A DNA stretch of 53,007 bases from Fibrobacterota bacterium (GTDB lineage: Bacteria; Fibrobacterota; Fibrobacteria; UBA11236): NCBI GenBank assembly GCA_947466585.1, contig CANIEU010000015.1:1-53007 (forward strand), written 5' to 3'. Shown piece after piece: positions 50,060 to 53,007 of the stretch. Position 1 is the stretch's first letter, and every line of letters begins with the position of its first letter. Both the position numbers and the translations under genes were made by a program. The notes below the pieces were generated by a model. It was given only the letters and a program-made list of their open reading frames with translations, did no database searches and was not told the origin of the DNA.

Positions 50060-51016
50060 CTACTTCGTCACTTCGGTGTCTTCGGTGAACAGCCACTGCA
50101 CGATGCCGGCTTTCTTCTGGAGCGAGTGCACGTAGTGCACCAGCGCCCACTTGCGGCGTTGCGTCAATTCCGTCTTCGCCTCATCGTCGAGGGCTTGCGC
50201 CTTCTCGAGCGACGGCTGCGAAGCCAGATAAGCCTTCAGCGTCTCGATCTCGGATTTGGAATACGAGCCGGCCAACGCGTCAGCACTGATTTCCTTGTCA
50301 CCGCCGAAGAGGAAGGCTCCAGCGAACGCCGACATGGGCGTTCCATTCAAACCGGAGTGGATGATGCGGTAAATGCTTTGCGGATCCGAACCGCTCTTGT
50401 ACTGGGTGCGGGTGAGGTTCTGCGGCTTGATGGGATTGCCGGCCGCATCCTTGAGTCCTTTCGACGCGTTGCCGTTGCCCTTGCCCTGCGGGCCGTGGCA
50501 GGTGTAGCAGTCGAGGGTCATGAACACGTTCTTGCCTTCGGCCACGAACTCAGGCGTGGAAGCCGGCGCTTCGGGAATCTCGATGACTGCCGCCGGTTCT
50601 TCCTGAGCGTCGAAATCGGGTGAGAACTTCTTGATGTAGGCGATCACGTCGGTGCGCTCTTGCGCGGTCAGCGTGTGCGCGAAGGACGGCATTTGCGTAC
50701 CGTAGACACCGTTGGTGATGGTCTTCATCAGATCCGCATCGGTGGGGAGCTCGCCCAGGCCGGTGCTGCGGAACTTGTACAGCCCTGCGGTGAAGTCGCG
50801 CGGTTTGGGGTTCAGTGGCTTGGCGCCCTGACCGTTGCCGTTTCCGGTTTCACCGTGACAGGCGGCACAAGCTTTTTGGTACACGGTTTGACCGCGGATG
50901 GCGGAGGCCGCGAACGGGGCTGAGGCCTCCATTGCAGAGGCAATGCCTGCAGTGCTCAAAAGGGGGATTGCCGCTCCCAGAAGGATGGAAACGAGCTTGG
51001 AATTCGGTTTCTGCAT
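50060..51016 (-). CDS. Di-haem class I cytochrome c, periplasmic
   Basis: A 318-residue protein. The signal peptide ends near ASAMEA (about residue 30). Two cytochrome c domains are visible: CAACHG near residue 50 with MPSF as possible ligand downstream, and CYTCHG near residue 180 with TPMSAF. The first domain has the NGNGQGAKPLNPKPRDF type of loop found in many respiratory cytochromes. The C-terminal 80 residues are helical. The stop is 19 bases before the next start, so it leads the operon. It could relay electrons between the inner-membrane chain and the outer-membrane pair. Confidence 0.85.
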   Translation of the reverse strand: MQKPNSKLVSILLGAAIPLLSTAGIASAMEASAPFAASAIRGQTVYQKACAACHGETGNGNGQGAKPLNPKPRDFTAGLYKFRSTGLGELPTDADLMKTITNGVYGTQMPSFAHTLTAQERTDVIAYIKKFSPDFDAQEEPAAVIEIPEAPASTPEFVAEGKNVFMTLDCYTCHGPQGKGNGNASKGLKDAAGNPIKPQNLTRTQYKSGSDPQSIYRIIHSGLNGTPMSAFAGAFLFGGDKEISADALAGSYSKSEIETLKAYLASQPSLEKAQALDDEAKTELTQRRKWALVHYVHSLQKKAGIVQWLFTEDTEVTK

Positions 51017-51563
51017 TTTTCTTTGGTCCTTTGCGGGTGCCTTCAATCTCGGACGGCAGTCGGACAGAAGTCGGACAGCCCGCGAAATATACGGCTGGCA
51101 ACCAAATAAAACACGAGAAAATCACGGGTGGATGAAGTTTTTTGCGTGATTTGACCGTTTTTTAGAGGGTCGAGACCTCCCGGGCGTCTCCCTTTCTGGT
51201 ACTGTATCACTAAATAATGTGTCTTTAAATCTTATTTCTGCAATGGCTGGGCTAACCCGCTTTCCAAAGTCGACCCGGACCGTACCTCCGGACGGATGAA
51301 CCTTTGATCGCTCCGGGCGCCACTAATCCCCGTGTGGTCCATCCAGGGAGCCCTCCGAAGTCGAAAGGCTGGAGCCGGGGGGATGTCCATTGAGTTCGAA
51401 GGGGCTGACGTTGGGTAAGCCTGGGCCGCCACTCGTTAAAGCCTTGGGGGGGGCGGGTTTGCACGGATCGGCGGTGAGGATGCGCCGAATCCATTTATGG
51501 ACAAAAAAGTAAATAGATAAAAAAGTCTATTGAAAAAATTCCGAGCGAGCTTAAATTAGGGGC
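51017..51563. other. Long intergenic region with a GC-rich island, possible structured RNA
   Basis: This 547-bp region lies between the cytochrome operon and the exporter gene, which are divergent. A -10-like TATATT is on the minus strand at 51086-51091 for the operon. The part at about 51238-51495 is GC-rich and flanked by AT-rich stretches. It contains possible paired segments, such as catcc with ggatg around a shorter inner stem. Two minus-strand frames are open for about 60-80 codons, but neither looks like a protein. It may be a non-coding RNA gene. Confidence 0.35.
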
Positions 51564-52220
51564 ATGAGTTCCACTGAGGGCATCCTTTTCTTCTTGGACA
51601 TCTTTGCATTCCCCGCTGCAGTAGGGCTTTTAAGCGGCTTCTCGCACTGCGCCGCCATGTGCGGCCCCATCCATCTTTATCTCGCGCGCAGCGGCGGTTC
51701 CGCTCTTTGGTTATATCACGTCGGTCGCGTCGCCACGTACACTGCACTCGGTGCGCTTGCCGGTTTTTTGTCGATGAATCTTCCGCTCCGTCCGCTCGCG
51801 TGGGTGTGGATCGCGCTGTATGTGCTTCTCGGTTTGAAATTACTCGGCGTGCCGCTATGGCCCTCCGCATGGGGCAATCGTTACGGCGCTTGGATGTTGG
51901 GGAAATTGCGGCCGCTTACCGGGCGCTCCGGAGCGGGAAGTCCCGGTGTACTGCTCGTACTCGGACTCGCCGCGGGATTTCTTCCCTGTGCCACCACGCA
52001 AGCCGGATTGGCCTGGGCAGTGGGTACCGCCAACCCCGTGATCGGCGGTACCGGCATGCTGCTTCTCGGTGCGGGCACCTTGCCGTTGTTCCTGGCGGTG
52101 CCGAAAAAATGGTTTCCTCGTGGAAAATGGTTTCACCTCGCACTCGGTGCCGGTCTGCTGGTGCTCGCCGCATGGAAGGTCCATGCGCTCGCCTTCACGC
52201 CCGCGCATTCCTGTCATTAA
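51564..52220 (+). CDS. Sulfite exporter TauE/DsbD_2-type membrane protein (copper/cbb3-associated group)
   Basis: A 218-residue protein with about six hydrophobic segments. GLLSGFSHCAAMCGPIHL near residue 20 and AAGFLPCATTQAGLAWA near residue 140 are the paired cysteine motifs of this family, often encoded beside cbb3 oxidase assembly genes and thought to move copper or reductant. Here a ccoS gene is two genes downstream, which supports that role. The start has no strong ribosome binding site but the first residues are typical. Confidence 0.75.
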   Translation: MSSTEGILFFLDIFAFPAAVGLLSGFSHCAAMCGPIHLYLARSGGSALWLYHVGRVATYTALGALAGFLSMNLPLRPLAWVWIALYVLLGLKLLGVPLWPSAWGNRYGAWMLGKLRPLTGRSGAGSPGVLLVLGLAAGFLPCATTQAGLAWAVGTANPVIGGTGMLLLGAGTLPLFLAVPKKWFPRGKWFHLALGAGLLVLAAWKVHALAFTPAHSCH

Positions 52221-52334
52221 CCTGCCACCAAACTTTCCCTAAACCTAAACACCGACGCTAAGCACAACGCACGCAAACAACTTCGTTCCACTCACCGAAA
52301 CACGTTAACTGGATTGTTCCAAGAAGGAGACCCG

Positions 52335-52868
52335 ATGACTAACCCCGGAAATGATTCCAAAAAAAGTCCCTTGAAGGAGTACGCGATTCTCGTGCTCCTT
52401 ATCCTGATCGGCTCACCCATCGCCTGGTATTTGGGAACCCGGGACGGCAAGGAGTTGGCCAAGAATGCTTATGACGCAGCGGCCCCTGCCGCCGCAGCCG
52501 CTCCGGCAGAAGCTCCCGAGACCGAAGATGAGGATACGGCCGCAGCCGCTCCCGCGAGCACACCCGAGTCGGTGACGCGCGGTGCCGCGCTGTTCCAGGC
52601 CAACTGCGTGGCGTGCCATGGCACGGCGGCGGATGGCAAGGGTCCCGCTGCGGTTGCATTCACACCGCTTCCGCGCAACTTCACGGATCCGGCGGCCAAG
52701 TGGACGCACGGTCGTGCGCCCGAACAGATTTTCACGACAGTAACGAAGGGTGTCGAAGGTACCGGAATGGCCGGGTTCGCCGCCAGCTTGACCGATGACC
52801 AGCGCTGGGATTTGGCGCACTACATCGGTTCCTTGCCGGGCGTCGTCAAGGCGAAGGGTGCTCCCTGA
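52335..52868 (+). CDS. Membrane-anchored mono-haem cytochrome c
   Basis: A 177-residue protein with an N-terminal membrane helix (EYAILVLLILIGSPIAWYL), a long Ala/Pro/Glu linker and a C-terminal class I cytochrome domain with one CVACHG motif near residue 93 and GTGMAGF as the likely Met ligand. It resembles half of a CcoP or an anchored cytochrome c of a terminal oxidase. The ATG at 52335 has AAGGAG upstream and is preferred over one seven codons earlier. The stop overlaps the ATG of ccoS by one base. Confidence 0.85.
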   Translation: MTNPGNDSKKSPLKEYAILVLLILIGSPIAWYLGTRDGKELAKNAYDAAAPAAAAAPAEAPETEDEDTAAAAPASTPESVTRGAALFQANCVACHGTAADGKGPAAVAFTPLPRNFTDPAAKWTHGRAPEQIFTTVTKGVEGTGMAGFAASLTDDQRWDLAHYIGSLPGVVKAKGAP

Positions 52869-53007
52869 TGGAAGTGCTCATCGTTCTGATTCCCGTTTCG
52901 ATCGTGCTGGCGGCCGGCTCCGTAGTCGCATGCCTGTTCGCGATCCGCGGGGGACAGTTCGATGATCTGGAGAGCCCGCCCTGGCGGATACTCTTCGAAG
53001 ACCGCAA
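52868..53007 (+). CDS. ccoS: cbb3-type cytochrome oxidase assembly protein CcoS, 5' part
   Basis: The reading from 52868 to the window edge gives an N-terminal membrane helix (IVLIPVSIVLAAGSVVACLF) followed by AIRGGQFDDLESPPWRILF, the diagnostic GQFDDL segment of CcoS. The gene is cut by the window end, after about 46 codons. The start overlaps the end of the cytochrome gene (TGATG), which suggests coupled translation. CcoS helps to insert cofactors into cbb3 oxidase, so the oxidase genes may follow outside the window. Confidence 0.85.
   Translation, partial: MEVLIVLIPVSIVLAAGSVVACLFAIRGGQFDDLESPPWRILFEDR

Noticed and set aside
51252-51494. Two overlapping minus-strand frames of about 66-80 codons
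   Set aside because: Their composition is rich in Arg and Pro, they lack a ribosome binding site and two frames are open at once, which suits a GC-rich non-coding stretch better.
1-53007. CRISPR array, prophage or insertion sequence
   Set aside because: No regularly spaced direct repeats with unique spacers, no transposase, integrase or phage structural gene was seen; the heptad repeats have no spacers.

Overview
The window reads as a chromosomal stretch of a Gram-negative bacterium with a high-GC genome. It carries an outer-membrane assembly set (TamB-like, TamA/Omp85-like and peptidyl-prolyl isomerase chaperones), many signal-peptide proteins with C-terminal aromatic beta-barrel ends, futalosine-pathway menaquinone genes (mqnB, mqnD), a eukaryote-type UDP-glucose dehydrogenase, a large SUMF1-type lipoprotein and a secreted propeller protein with a sorting-like C-terminal tail. 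This mix suggests the FCB group, with Fibrobacterota a reasonable guess. No rRNA or taxonomic marker was searched, so the placement is an inference. I saw no phage, insertion sequence or CRISPR array.

Layout. 1-4.8 kb: the end of tRNA-Lys, an M23 peptidase, a PHP phosphoesterase, mannose-1-phosphate guanylyltransferase and a glycosyltransferase-like gene. 4.9-7.3 kb: a translationally coupled pfkB-mqnB-mqnD operon. 7.4-13.2 kb: ugd, Smr, DUF3810, tRNA-Ile2, an SGNH-like protein, a parS-like palindrome, a zinc-ribbon protein and nrdR. 13.2-21.2 kb: an APC-type permease, glgX, tRNA-Ser, a LolA-like protein, a barrel protein and mutY. 21.2-28.7 kb: a SUMF1 lipoprotein, rplU-rpmA, a PpiC protein, a lipid-kinase-like gene, a DUF218 gene, a gamma-carbonic anhydrase and ndk. 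28.8-37.5 kb: tRNA-Gly, a double-parvulin lipoprotein divergent from tamB-tamA, and tRNA-Cys. 37.7-46.8 kb: acpS, a THUMP-like methyltransferase, a BFD ferredoxin, yqeY, the propeller protein, ldhA, a stand-alone S4 protein beside tyrS, and hemJ. 46.8-53 kb: a split YeeE/YedE transporter, five c-type cytochrome genes and the start of a cbb3-oxidase assembly locus.

The most striking region is 47.8-51.0 kb. A periplasmic di-haem cytochrome, a mono-haem lipoprotein and an outer-membrane barrel with a CxxCH motif directly after its signal peptide form a tight operon, followed by another cytochrome. The layout suggests an electron conduit across the outer membrane, comparable in architecture to the Cyc2 fused porin-cytochromes. 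The neighbouring ccoS, copper-type exporter and anchored cytochrome fit a high-affinity oxidase at the inner membrane.

A second theme is a set of intergenic repeats with an exact 7-bp period at five or more places, several as facing arms directly beside gene starts or ends. A 14-of-16 match to the pseudomonad form of the ParB site parS lies at 11255-11270.
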